Origin: Gordonia sputi NBRC 100414
Lineage (GTDB): Bacteria > Actinomycetota > Actinomycetes > Mycobacteriales > Mycobacteriaceae
DNA: 37,750 bases
Direction: 5' to 3'
Assembly (NCBI RefSeq): GCF_000248055.1
Contig: NZ_BAFC01000131.1
Span: forward strand, 1-37,750
Notes under the pieces: model-generated
Databases searched by the model: none
The model's input: the letters and a program-made list of their open reading frames with translations, nothing else
What the model was told of the DNA's origin: nothing
Shown here: piece after piece, positions 24,582 to 37,750 of the stretch
Layout: each line of letters opens with the position of its first letter
Numbering within the stretch: position 1 is the first letter of the stretch
Program-made: the position numbers and the translations under genes

Positions 24582-26684
24582 ATGTCGCCCGACGCTGTGA
24601 GCGCAACGAAGATCTACATCGTGTCCGCGGAAGCGGAGACCGGAAAGTCTGCGGTGGCGCTCGGTGTGCTGTCGCTCCTGACGGCGACCGGCGGCAGGGT
24701 CGGCGTGTTCCGACCCATCTCTCGGGCCGTTCACGGCGAGCGTGACTACCTCCTCGACCTCCTGCTCGAACACACCTCGGCGGACATCAGCTACGACGAA
24801 GCCATCGGCGTCACCTACGACCAGGTACACGCCGACCCGAGCGGCTCCATCGCCGACATCGTCGCGCGCTTCCACGCCGTCGAATCGCAGTGCGACGCCG
24901 TCGTCATCGTCGGATCGGACTACACCGACGTCGGCAACCCGTCGGAGCTCACGTACAACGCACGCATCGCGGCCAACCTCTCGGCTCCGATCATCCTGGC
25001 GCTCAAGGCACTCGACCGAACACCCACCGAGGTGCGCGACCTCGCCGAGCACCTGCGCACCGAGATCGCCGCGATGCACGCGACCACCGCGGCCATCGTC
25101 GCCAACCGCTGCGATCCCGAGCACATGAACGATATCGGTGCCGCACTGGCCAAACTCGACGTTCCGTGCTGGTGTCTGCCGGAGCTGCCCGTGCTCTTCG
25201 CGCCGACGATGGCCGAGCTCAAGAAGTCGTTGGGCGCCGAGATGTACAGCGGCGACCCGGAACTCCTCGACCGCGAAGCACTTCGGGTGATGGTCGGCGG
25301 CATGACCGCGGAGCACATCCTCGAGCGACTCACCGAGGGCATGGTGGTGATCACCCCGGCCGATCGCTCCGACGTCCTGCTCTCGTTGGTGAATGCCAAT
25401 GCCGCGCAAGGCTTTCCGCGACTGACCGGCATCATCCTCAATGGCGGTCTCAAACCGCATCCGATGATCGACGCTCTCGTCAGCGGATTGAAGTCCAAGC
25501 TTCCGGTCATCACCTGTGAACAGGGCACCTACGACACCGCACGCATCGCCGCCGACACCCGCGGACGCATCGCGATCGGATCGGCTCGCAAGATCGACGC
25601 GGCGCTCGGACTCATGGAGCAGTACGTGGAGCCCGAGGAACTGATCAAGGTGCTCGACGTCAAGCCGTCGGAGGTCGTCACCCCGCAGATGTTCGAGTAC
25701 GGGTTGATCACCCGCGCGCGGTCGGATCTCAAGCGCATCGTGCTTCCCGAGGGCAGCGACGACCGAATCCTGCGTGCCGCAGGGCAATTGCTACGCCGCG
25801 GAGTCGTGGAACTGATCATCCTCGGCAACCCCGAATCGGTGACGGCCCGCGCGAGCGACCTCGGAGTCGACCTCGACGGCGTCGAACTCATCGATCCCGA
25901 CAACTCCGAGCTGACAGACGAATTCGCGCACACCTACGCAGAACTCCGCAAGCACAAGGGCATGGATTTCGAGCACGCCCAGGAGCGGATGCGCGACGTC
26001 TCGTACTTCGGCACGATGCTCGTGCATACGGGCCGCGCCGACGGAATGGTCTCCGGCGCAGCGCATACCACCGCGCACACGATCCGGCCGGCGTTCGAGA
26101 TCATCAAGACGGTCCCGGGGGTCTCGACGGTCTCGAGTGTCTTCTTCATGTGCCTTCCCGACAAGGTGCTCACCTACGGCGACTGCGCCATCGTGCCCGA
26201 TCCGACCGCCACCGAGCTCGCCGACATCGCGATCTCCTCCGCCGCAACGGCATCCGCGTTCGGTATCTCCCCGCGAGTTGCGATGCTCTCCTACTCGACG
26301 GGGCGCTCGGGTACCGGCGCCGACGTCGACAAGGTGCGCGTCGCAACGGATCTCGTCCACGAACGGGCTCCGGAGCTCTCCGTCGAGGGTCCCATCCAGT
26401 ACGACGCCGCGGTTGAGCCGAGCGTCGCGGCGACCAAGATGCCCGACTCCGAGGTCGCAGGCCGGGCGACGGTACTGATCTTCCCCGACCTCAATACCGG
26501 CAACAACACTTACAAGGCCGTTCAGCGCAGTGCGGGTGCTGTCGCGATCGGCCCTGTGCTGCAGGGACTTCGACGCCCCATCAACGACCTCTCCCGTGGC
26601 GCGCTGGTCTCCGACATCGTGAACACCGTCGCCATCACCGCCATCCAGGCCCAGAACATCGACGCACAGGAGTCAGGCCGATGA
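24582..26684 (+). CDS. pta: Phosphate acetyltransferase
   Basis: A 700-residue long-form phosphotransacetylase that interconverts acetyl-CoA and acetyl phosphate. Three parts are seen: an N-terminal BioD-like P-loop region (VSAEAETGKSAVALG), a middle DRTGG-type domain (about residues 215-330) and a C-terminal catalytic PTA domain (RIVLPEGSDDRILRAAG to ISRGALVSDIVNTV-like end; key segments GRADGMVSGAAHTTAHTIRP, YSTGRSGTGADVDKVR). The length fits M. tuberculosis Pta (about 690). The ATG at 24582 was chosen; a GTG at 24597 is possible. The stop overlaps the ackA start by four bases (ATGA), so the two are coupled. Confidence 0.94.
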   Translation: MSPDAVSATKIYIVSAEAETGKSAVALGVLSLLTATGGRVGVFRPISRAVHGERDYLLDLLLEHTSADISYDEAIGVTYDQVHADPSGSIADIVARFHAVESQCDAVVIVGSDYTDVGNPSELTYNARIAANLSAPIILALKALDRTPTEVRDLAEHLRTEIAAMHATTAAIVANRCDPEHMNDIGAALAKLDVPCWCLPELPVLFAPTMAELKKSLGAEMYSGDPELLDREALRVMVGGMTAEHILERLTEGMVVITPADRSDVLLSLVNANAAQGFPRLTGIILNGGLKPHPMIDALVSGLKSKLPVITCEQGTYDTARIAADTRGRIAIGSARKIDAALGLMEQYVEPEELIKVLDVKPSEVVTPQMFEYGLITRARSDLKRIVLPEGSDDRILRAAGQLLRRGVVELIILGNPESVTARASDLGVDLDGVELIDPDNSELTDEFAHTYAELRKHKGMDFEHAQERMRDVSYFGTMLVHTGRADGMVSGAAHTTAHTIRPAFEIIKTVPGVSTVSSVFFMCLPDKVLTYGDCAIVPDPTATELADIAISSAATASAFGISPRVAMLSYSTGRSGTGADVDKVRVATDLVHERAPELSVEGPIQYDAAVEPSVAATKMPDSEVAGRATVLIFPDLNTGNNTYKAVQRSAGAVAIGPVLQGLRRPINDLSRGALVSDIVNTVAITAIQAQNIDAQESGR

Positions 26685-27898
26685 GTTCATCCACCGAAGG
26701 TGCAGTGTTGGTGCTCAACGCCGGGTCGTCGTCGTTGAAATATCAACTGCTACACCCGGACACGGCAGAGGTCATCGCCGAGGGGATAGCCGAGCGGATC
26801 GGTGAGGACGAGTCGTCGATAACCCACGAGCAGAACGGCGAGAAGTCGACGCGCACCGAGCCGCTGCACGACATCTCGGCCGCACTCGACGCGGCGTCGG
26901 AGATGTTCACGGAGTCGGGAACCGATCTCGCGACGGCGGGTCTCAGCGCCGTCGGACACCGAGTCGTGCACGGTGGCCGTAGCTTCTTCCACCCGACGCT
27001 CGTCACCGATGAGGTGGTGTCGGAGATCTCGCGGATCTCCACCCTTGCGCCCCTGCACAACAAGGCGAACCTCGCGGGTATCGAGGTGGCACGAAAGAAA
27101 CTTCCCGACGTCCCGTCGGTCGCCGTATTCGACACCGCGTTCTTCCACGACCTGCCCGACGAAGCCGCAACGTACGCCATCGACCGTGGGGTCGCACACC
27201 TACATGCGGTGCGGCGCTACGGCTTTCACGGTACGAGTCATCAGTACGTCTCGGGCAAGGCCGCGGAGTTCCTCGGTCGCGACTATGCGAATCTGAACCA
27301 GATCGTGCTGCACCTGGGTAACGGTGCGTCGGCGTCGGCGATCGCACACGGCGAACCGATCGACACCAGCATGGGTATGACGCCGCTGGAAGGTTTGGTG
27401 ATGGGCACCAGAAGCGGCGACATCGACCCCGGCGTACTGCTGCACCTGAGCCGCGTCGCCAAGCTCTCCAACGATCAACTCGACACCCTGCTCAACAAGA
27501 ACTCCGGACTCAAGGGTCTGTGCGGCGACAACGACTTTCGCACCATCACCTCGCGGATGGACAGCGGCGACGACAACGCCAAGCGTGCGTACAAGGTCTA
27601 TATCCACCGCCTGCGCCGCTACATCGGGGCCTACATGATCGAACTGGGCAAGGTCGACGCGATCACCTTCACCGCGGGTGTCGGCGAGAACGCCGACAAC
27701 GTGCGACGCGACGCGCTGGCCGGTCTGGAGAATTACGGGATCGTCATCGACGACGAGCGAAACTCCGTGCGTAACAAGCAGGCTCGACGCATCTCAGCCG
27801 ACTCGAGCGCGATCGACGTGCTGGTCGTACCGACCAACGAAGAGCTGGCCATCGCCCGCCAGGCCTCAGCCGTCGCCCGCGGCGAGCAGCCCCAGTAG
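26681..27898 (+). CDS. ackA: Acetate kinase
   Basis: A 405-residue acetate kinase of the ASKHA fold that interconverts acetyl phosphate plus ADP with acetate plus ATP. Family motifs are all present: VLNAGSSSLKYQLL, GHRVVHGG, FDTAFFHDLP, YGFHGTSHQYV, LHLGNGASASA, DTSMGMTPLEG, GTRSGDIDPG and FTAGVGENADN. It is coupled to pta by a four-base overlap. Its TAG stop is followed immediately by a 100-base tandem repeat shared with the 3' end of the convergent pknG gene. Confidence 0.95.
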   Translation: MSSSTEGAVLVLNAGSSSLKYQLLHPDTAEVIAEGIAERIGEDESSITHEQNGEKSTRTEPLHDISAALDAASEMFTESGTDLATAGLSAVGHRVVHGGRSFFHPTLVTDEVVSEISRISTLAPLHNKANLAGIEVARKKLPDVPSVAVFDTAFFHDLPDEAATYAIDRGVAHLHAVRRYGFHGTSHQYVSGKAAEFLGRDYANLNQIVLHLGNGASASAIAHGEPIDTSMGMTPLEGLVMGTRSGDIDPGVLLHLSRVAKLSNDQLDTLLNKNSGLKGLCGDNDFRTITSRMDSGDDNAKRAYKVYIHRLRRYIGAYMIELGKVDAITFTAGVGENADNVRRDALAGLENYGIVIDDERNSVRNKQARRISADSSAIDVLVVPTNEELAIARQASAVARGEQPQ

Positions 27899-31506
<3,608 letters not shown>

Positions 31507-31510
<4 letters not shown>

Positions 31511-32928
31511 CGGTACTCCCGGATACGCGGGATCATCCCCAGGATCAGCGCGACGGTCGCGAAGATCGACAACGCGAGAATGCCGTTTCCGGTGAAGCCC
31601 AAAACCCGCTGCGCGGTGTTGATGTCGTCGCGGAACGACGTCCGTGTGGTCGTGATCGCGTTCACCAGGGCGGAGTCGACGGCGTTGTAGCTGGTCTCGG
31701 AGCTTTGCGGCGACGAACCAACGGTCATGGCCCGCGCCTGCGTGAAGTCTCCGGAGGTCATCGCGTCACGCACCTGCGCGTCGGTCTTCTTCCATTGGTC
31801 GAGCGCGGCACGCAGCGACGTGATCTGGTCGCTGCTCAACGACCCCGACGACCCGCCGTCTCTGTCGAGGGTGTCCAACACCATGCCGATCCGGGTGGTC
31901 GCCTGCTCGAACGTGTCCTGCAGGCCGGACTGATCGCCGCGTCGTAGTAGCGACAGGGTCTCGGCCGAACGTGCCTGCTGGGTGAGGATGCGGGCCTCGG
32001 TCAGTTCACGCAGCGGCGTCGCGCCGTCGTCCTTGGCGGAACTGGTTGCCGCCACCGACAGCAGCCCCGACGTGAGCAGCCAGATCAGTCCACCGATGAT
32101 CGCGACCAGTGCTGCCACGATCCCGACGTTGAAGCGGCGTCGGGTGCGTCGTGCCAGGTAGCGCGATGTCCCGATCAGCATGATCGCCAGGATCAGCAGC
32201 GCGGCGTACACCCCCCACGGCGGCGTTGTCAGTGCACTCTGCGGATCGGCAATGGCAAGCGAGCGACGCTCGTATACCCGCTGCGCCGCGGGCAGAATCC
32301 GGTCCTGCATGAGCGCCGACGCCTGACCGAGATACGCCGATCCGACCGGATTGCCCAACCGATTGTTGGTGCGCGCGGTCTCGACCAATCCGCTGTAGAC
32401 GGGGATGGTCGTGGTGAGAACCTCGAGGTCGGAATTCAGTGCCCTGGCTCCCGCAGACGCATCCGCGCCGGGACCGGTGTCGCTACCCGCGGTCACCAGC
32501 AGAGACGACGACGCCGTCGCCAGTGCGTCGGAGTATCGCTGACGCAGTTGCGGGTTCTCGGGCCCGCCGGAGATGAACGCCGAGTTGGCCGCGGCGTCGG
32601 CGATCGAGAGTGAACTGTAGAGAACCTGAGCCGCCTCCGACAACGGTTCGGAGCGGTCGATGATCGTCTGCAACTGATGAGTGCGGTTGTTCAGCGTCGT
32701 CGAGGCATACCACCCGGTTCCGAGTGCGGTGACCGCGACGACGAAGCACAGCAGGATCAGCTTTCCGGGCGTCGTCTTGGCGTAGTGCCGCAGCGAGGAG
32801 AACGGTGATTGCGCCGCCGCACGTGCCGACGCGACCAATTCACGTCGATCGCTGAGTACCTCGCGAAGCGGGGGCGATGTCGTGGCCGGGCGTACGGTCC
32901 GCCCTGCGCGGGTCAGCACAGCCCGCAC
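31507..32928 (-). CDS. glnX: Membrane signalling protein GlnX
   Basis: A 473-residue membrane protein matching M. tuberculosis Rv0412c in position and layout. Hydrophobic segments are near residues 53-75 (KLILLCFVVAVTALGTGWYA), 240-262 (GVYAALLILAIMLIGTSRYL), 278-302 (GIVAALVAIIGGLIWLLTSG) and at the C-terminal end (GILALSIFATVALILGMIP). Two mostly helical regions lie between them, in the style of four-helix sensor domains. It is thought to relay amino-acid binding by GlnH to PknG. GTG start at 32928 (another GTG three codons on). It is the first gene of the glnX-glnH-pknG operon and divergent from mutT3. Confidence 0.88.
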
Positions 32929-33189
32929 GGGGATGCATCGCCGGTCACCGTCTCACTCCCCTCTGCATCGGTCTGTAGCGAGTGTTACCTGCTCTCTCTG
33001 GGTATGTCGCACGCCACGTCGAGTCCGTTTCCACCCTAGTCCGCGACGCCCATGGTGCGGGGGTGCAGCGAGTGCGAGTCGGGGCGAGCGAGTGCCACCG
33101 CGATCGGAGTTCACCTAAGTTGGAGGCACGGGGCTTTCGGAGAGGCTTTCGGAGAGCATTCCAGGGCGCGGGGACGAGCAGGAGGCGCA

Positions 33190-33669
33190 GTGCGCGGCGA
33201 CGGTGACGGTTGGGTTCTCGACGACGGTGCGAGGTACTGGGGGCTGCACGGCGCGGCAGGGTTGCTGCTGCGGGCGCCGCTTCCCGACGGTGAGGTCGGG
33301 ATACTTCTCCAACACCGCGCGGCATGGTCGCATCAGGGCGGTACCTGGGGTCTGCCCGGCGGTGCACGCGACTCGCACGAGAGTGCCGTCGACACCGCGA
33401 TCCGCGAAGCGGGCGAGGAAGCGGGCATCGCCCCCGACGATGTGTCCGTGGTGGCCGCGTTGGTCACGCACCGCACCGTCGGCGGCTGGACTTACACGAC
33501 GGTGATCGCCGACGCGCAACACCCGGTCATCACCACGGCCAACGGAGAATCGGCGGAACTGCGGTGGGTACCCGAGGCGCATGTGGCGACGCTGCCACTG
33601 CATCCCGCCTTCGGTAGCGCGTGGCCGGGACTTCGTGAGCGCATCGCGACGCTGGACTCCACGAATTGA
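33190..33669 (+). CDS. mutT3: NUDIX hydrolase MutT3
   Basis: A 159-residue NUDIX enzyme. The NUDIX box is complete (GGARDSHESAVDTAIREAGE followed by EAGI, matching GX5EX7REUXEEXGU). It follows M. tuberculosis MutT3 (Rv0413) from VRGDGDGW to LPLHPAF, but lacks that protein's longer C-terminal tail. Such enzymes clear oxidised or odd nucleotides; the substrate cannot be set from sequence. The GTG at 33190 has a perfect AGGAGG only four bases upstream. A short duplication (GGCTTTCGGAGA twice, about 33132-33156) lies in the 261-base spacer before it. Confidence 0.88.
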   Translation: MRGDGDGWVLDDGARYWGLHGAAGLLLRAPLPDGEVGILLQHRAAWSHQGGTWGLPGGARDSHESAVDTAIREAGEEAGIAPDDVSVVAALVTHRTVGGWTYTTVIADAQHPVITTANGESAELRWVPEAHVATLPLHPAFGSAWPGLRERIATLDSTN

Positions 33670-33670
33670 G

Positions 33671-33684
33671 CTCAGGCGCCTGAG
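33671..33684. terminator. Short palindrome between convergent mutT3 and the LeuA-like gene
   Basis: CTCAGGCGCCTGAG is a perfect 14-base palindrome in the 27-base gap between two convergent stops. It may act as a weak bidirectional terminator, but neither side has a T-run. Confidence 0.35.
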
Positions 33685-33696
33685 GGATCAGGGGTT

Positions 33697-34080
33697 TCAG
33701 GAGTGGAGGTCGCTGCCCGCGAGCAGCCGGTTGGCCCCCGCGATGAGTGCATTGATGTTCGCGTCGGCAGTGGTGTCGCCGTCGCCCGTCGCCCAGCACT
33801 GCTGACGATCGTGTTCGCACAGCAGGAATGAGACGTTTCGATCGTCGAGTCGACGCTGGTGCAGCCGAACGATCTGAACAGAAACTCCCAGGTCGTGAAG
33901 GATTGAGGTCATCGCGCCGACCGGTCCGGCCGCCGTCGCGGTCATCGACATGATCCGGTCGTCGTAGGCGATGGTTGCTCGGCATTCGACCATGTCGCCG
34001 GGTGCCGGGGCGACGGTCCACGACCCGAGTCGGATCGCACCGTTGGTTGTGTACTCGTCGACGAATTGCTGCCAGGTCAT
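33697..34080 (-). CDS. Stand-alone LeuA-type regulatory-domain protein
   Basis: A 127-residue protein. From about residue 12 (GAIRLGSWTVAP) it reads like the C-terminal allosteric domain of 2-isopropylmalate synthase: ECRATIAYDDRIMSMTATAA, GPVGAMTSILHDLGVSVQIV, then a strand pair, CWATGDGD and ADANINALIAGANRLL. In LeuA this domain binds leucine and dimerises. Here there is no catalytic TIM barrel, so it is either a small-molecule sensor or a partner of another enzyme. The ATG at 34080 has a strong site (AGGAGG, eight bases upstream). It sits between mutT3 and thiE, where I recall no gene in M. tuberculosis. Family call is from pattern, not from a search. Confidence 0.62.
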   Translation of the reverse strand: MTWQQFVDEYTTNGAIRLGSWTVAPAPGDMVECRATIAYDDRIMSMTATAAGPVGAMTSILHDLGVSVQIVRLHQRRLDDRNVSFLLCEHDRQQCWATGDGDTTADANINALIAGANRLLAGSDLHS

Positions 34081-34391
34081 GCCGGCTGCCTCCTGACGGA
34101 TTCCGTTGGGGAGTGCATGGCCGGTCCGCTGCCAGAGAGGATCTGCGCCATTGCTGTCACAGCATGGCTGGGAAAAGTGAAGGTTGTGCATCGCTGAAGG
34201 TCATTTCGGTCGAAGATTCGATGACCGACGAGCGCACGACGACCCCGCAGCGGGGGGTCGGTCGAAGCTAGACCCCGCTGCGGCGGGCTACGAGGAGGCT
34301 CGGTGCGCACAACATGGTGACGTTCACTTTATCGCTGCGCACCCCAGGTGACGCAAGTGGGTTTCGCCTGCGTGCAACTCCCAGGGGTGCG
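34081..34391. other. Intergenic region with two hairpins, no gene
   Basis: I see no supported gene. An imperfect stem-loop joins 34245-34259 (CCGCAGCGGGGGGTC) and 34271-34283. A larger one is closed by 34338-34345 with 34384-34391 (CGCACCCC / GGGGTGCG) and contains an inner stem (ACGCA / TGCGT). The second abuts the thiE stop and is a possible terminator for it on the minus strand, though without a clear T-run. Confidence 0.4.
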
Positions 34392-35102
34392 TCAGGTGAG
34401 TCCGGCTCGCAACTGCGAGGCTGCGGCAGACGGGCCCGACGCCGACGTGATCGCACGCACGACGACAATCCGCCGCGCGCCCGCCTCGGTGACCTCCGGG
34501 AGTCGGTCGGCGTCGACGCCGCCGATCGCGAACCACGGCTTGCGCCGACGCGGGTTCTCGGCGGATTCGTTCGCCGCGACCTCACGCACCAGGTCGAGAC
34601 CGGGCGCCGGACGCCCCGGCTTGGTCGGCGTCGGCCAGCACGGGCCCACACAGAAATAGTCGACGTCGGGATCCGCTTCGGCCGCTGCGGCCTGATCGAC
34701 ATCATGGGTCGACTTACCGACGAGCACATCCTTGCCGACGATCCGACGCGCCGCTGCAGGCGGAAGGTCATCCTGACCCACATGCAGGACATCGGCCCCG
34801 GCGAGCGCCGCGATGTCGGCGCGGTCGTTGACGGCGAGCAGGGCACCGCGTGACTGGGTGATCTCGCGCAGCACAGCGAGGATCTCCAACTCCTCACGCG
34901 CCTCGAGTGCTCCGAAGCGCTTTTCGCCCGCAGATCCCTTGTCGCGCAACTGCACGATGTCGACGCCGCCCGCGAGTGCAGCGTCGACGAACTCGGCCAG
35001 GTCACCCCGTTCGCGTCGGGCGTCGGTGCAGAGATAGAGGGTCGCGGACTCCAGTCGCTTGGCGCGTGCGTGGTGGGCGGTCACGATCGCCAGCGTAGCC
35101 AT
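34392..35102 (-). CDS. thiE: Thiamine-phosphate synthase
   Basis: A 236-residue TIM-barrel enzyme that joins HMP pyrophosphate and thiazole phosphate to give thiamine phosphate. Family motifs: [71 protein letters not shown] and [12 protein letters not shown]. It tracks M. tuberculosis ThiE (Rv0414c). The start is either ATG 35102 (AAGG close by) or GTG 35084; the first was chosen. It is divergent from the riboswitch-led thiOSG operon, and I see no second riboswitch in front of it. Confidence 0.93.
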   Translation of the reverse strand: MATLAIVTAHHARAKRLESATLYLCTDARRERGDLAEFVDAALAGGVDIVQLRDKGSAGEKRFGALEAREELEILAVLREITQSRGALLAVNDRADIAALAGADVLHVGQDDLPPAAARRIVGKDVLVGKSTHDVDQAAAAEADPDVDYFCVGPCWPTPTKPGRPAPGLDLVREVAANESAENPRRRKPWFAIGGVDADRLPEVTEAGARRIVVVRAITSASGPSAAASQLRAGLT

Positions 35103-35163
35103 GCGCCTTGTCGGGGAAGCAGGGGTCAGGGGGAAGCAGGTATCGCAGTAAGGTGGATTCGAC

Positions 35164-35255
35164 AGACACGGGAGTCCGCGGATCGGCGGGCTGAGAGTGC
35201 GGGACGCCCCCGCTGACCGTCGTACCTGATCCGGGTCATGCCGGCGAAGGAAGGA
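35164..35255 (+). ncRNA. TPP riboswitch (THI element)
   Basis: The conserved parts are in order: ACGGGAGTCC, GGCGGGCTGAGAGTGCGGG, CTGACCGT, then ACCTGATCCGGGTCATGCCG and GCGAAGGAA. These match the thiamine-pyrophosphate aptamer (CTGAGA ... ACCTGATCTGG ... GCGNAGG). The aptamer's 3' end runs into the purine-rich GAAGGAAGG that serves as ribosome site for thiO, so control of translation start by TPP is likely. Confidence 0.95.
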
Positions 35256-35265
35256 TCTCGAGAAG

Positions 35266-36428
35266 TTGACGGTTGCAATCGACACCCCCGACCTCGCTGT
35301 CGTCGGCGGCGGAGTCATCGGACTGACCAGCGCACTCGCCGCGGCGGACGCGGGCATGCGAGTGGTGGTTCACGACGCCGGACCTCAGCAGCGGGCCTCA
35401 CACGTCGCGGGCGGCATGCTCGGTTCGCTCGGCGAGGGGCTGCCGGGCGAGGAAGCGCTGCTCGCCGCGACGTCGGCATCGGTCGCGCAGTGGCCGACGC
35501 TGTTGGCGCGCCTCGGCGACGAGTCCCGAGAGGGCTCCGGTCCAGAGGGTTCGGGTGTAGAGGGCTCGGGTGCTGAAGAAGCCGGCACAGAGGACACCCG
35601 CGAGACGATCGCTACCGCTGCCGACTCCCTGTTCGTTGCGACGACGGCAACCGATCTCGAACATCTCACGCGTCTGGCCGAAAAGGTCTGGGCGCCGGCG
35701 CTTGGTGCCGGGCGTGAGATCCGAGCGATCGGCCCCACAGGCATCCGCGAGTTGGAGGGCGCGCTGACCTCACGACTGCGCGGCGGATTCGTCGCACTCG
35801 GCGAAGGGGCCGTCGACAATCGCCTGCTGCTCGCCCGGCTCCGCGGCGCACTGCGGGACGCCGGCGCACACCTGCGGAACGACACGATCACCGACCTCGA
35901 CGACGTCGCGGGTCGGCAAGTGCTGCTCGCGGCCGGGGCAGGCGTGCCGCAGCTCTGGTCCGGCGCGCGCATTCACGTCGCGAAGGGCGAGATCCTGCGG
36001 CTGACTCGCACGCGCTGGTCGGTGCCGCCACCGAGCCACGTCGTGCGTGCCAGAGTCGATGGCCGCATGGTGTATTTGGTACCCCGCGCGGACGGAATCG
36101 TCGTCGGCGCAACACAATACGAATCCGATGAGCCGGGCGCAGAGGTTGCGGGAGTTCGTGACCTGCTCGACGACGCGCTCACGGTGATGCCGGGACTCGC
36201 GAGCTACACACTCGCCGAAGTCGGTGTGGGATACCGTCCGTGCTCGGACGACGGGCTGCCGCTGATCCGTCGTATCGACGAGCGGGTGGTGGTTGCGGCG
36301 GGGCATGGCCGCAACGGGATCGTCCTCGCGCCATACACCGCGCAGCGAGTCCTGGAACTGTTGCAGCACAACGATTTTCAGCAAGAAGTCGGTCGCGAAG
36401 ATGACGTGTACGGATACGAGGAGGCACG

Positions 36429-36432
<4 letters not shown>
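35266..36432 (+). CDS. thiO: Glycine oxidase ThiO
   Basis: A 388-residue FAD enzyme of the D-amino-acid-oxidase fold that oxidises glycine to the imine used for the thiamine thiazole ring. The dinucleotide motif is at the N-terminus ([20 protein letters not shown]). Further family segments are [75 protein letters not shown] and [14 protein letters not shown]. Start is TTG at 35266, just past the riboswitch. An in-frame Gly/Glu/Ser insert coded by 15-bp repeats lies at about residues 88-104. The stop overlaps the thiS start by four bases. Confidence 0.92.
35531..35575 (+). repeat. 15-bp tandem array inside thiO
   Basis: Three 15-base units start at 35531, 35546 and 35561 (AGGGCTCCGGTCCAG, AGGGTTCGGGTGTAG, AGGGCTCGGGTGCTG). 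They code [10 protein letters not shown] and EGSGA in a loop of the FAD enzyme. Confidence 0.88.
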
Positions 36433-37619
<1,187 letters not shown>

Positions 37620-37645
37620 TGGCCGGTGGACGTTCCTATAGTCCG

Positions 37646-37750
37646 TCAAGTGGTGTGGGCGTGGTTGTTTTGGTTGGTGTCCCAGGCGGTGAGGTCTGCT
37701 TTGAGGGCGTAGAACAGTTCGCGGGCGACGTAGCGTTTCACGGCGCGGAT
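37646..37750 (-). mobile_element. 3' end of an IS110-like transposase, cut by the window edge
   Basis: Reading inward from the right edge on the minus strand gives IRAVKRYVARELFYALKADL and then TAWDTNQNNHAHTT before a TGA at 37646-37648. The KRYVARELF stretch is what I recall at the C-terminus of IS110-family transposases of actinobacteria. The bases after the stop (TTGACGGACTATAGGAACG on the minus strand, stop included) also resemble known IS110-type ends, which lack long inverted repeats. Only the last 34 residues are in the window. Confidence 0.7.

Noticed and set aside
24447..25787. A 446-codon frame opposite pta, and the similar long frames opposite pknG and ackA
   Set aside because: They are antisense shadows of well-recognised genes, without ribosome sites or domain matches.

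Overview
The window is GC-rich, dense in genes and codes in the style of mycolic-acid actinomycetes (Mycobacteriales). The best single clue is the stretch from about 20.2 to 37.4 kb, which reads fgd - (LysR, EamA, GNAT, TetR) - pta - ackA - pknG - glnH - glnX - mutT3 - thiE - thiO - thiS - thiG. This is the order I remember for M. tuberculosis Rv0407-Rv0417, with extra genes let in. The protein sequences are close to but clearly different from the mycobacterial ones, and a Gordonia-like or related genus is my best guess. That genus call is inference.

Layout. 0-6.1 kb: fadE5-type acyl-CoA dehydrogenase, endonuclease IV and a small unknown gene on the minus strand; then a PAP2-type membrane enzyme, a small membrane protein and a DUF305 lipoprotein on the plus strand. 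6.2-9.2 kb: a secreted DUF4185 protein (candidate D-arabinan hydrolase), an acyl-CoA thioesterase and an HdeD-like membrane protein. 9.3-13.4 kb: a 1351-residue Pls/PosA-like NRPS (A domain, carrier domain, then membrane segments alternating with three left-handed beta-helix domains). 13.7-20.1 kb: an esterase, a glutaryl-CoA-dehydrogenase-like enzyme coupled to a tiny membrane protein, an ABC exporter broken by a one-base frameshift, an acidic unknown protein and a second esterase. 20.2-37.4 kb: the conserved block above. 37.6 kb to the end: the 3' end of an IS110-like transposase running off the window.

How genes work together. pta-ackA is a translationally coupled acetate/acetyl-phosphate operon. 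glnX-glnH-pknG is a tightly packed operon for an amino-acid-sensing kinase system: lipoprotein sensor, membrane protein, soluble kinase. thiO-thiS-thiG is a thiazole-synthesis operon behind a TPP riboswitch, with thiE divergent from it. fgd supplies reduced F420.

The most unusual theme is repeats. At least five unrelated proteins (PAP2 enzyme, thioesterase, NRPS, EamA transporter, ThiO) carry in-frame tandem arrays with the same unit length of 15 bp (five residues) but different sequences. PknG carries three 36-bp repeats. Intergenic spaces hold 14-, 15-, 16/17- and about 50-bp repeats, several of which contain the stop codon of the neighbouring gene. Other points of interest are a 24-bp-arm perfect hairpin at the start of an esterase gene next to fgd, a stand-alone LeuA-regulatory-domain protein, and the frameshifted exporter.
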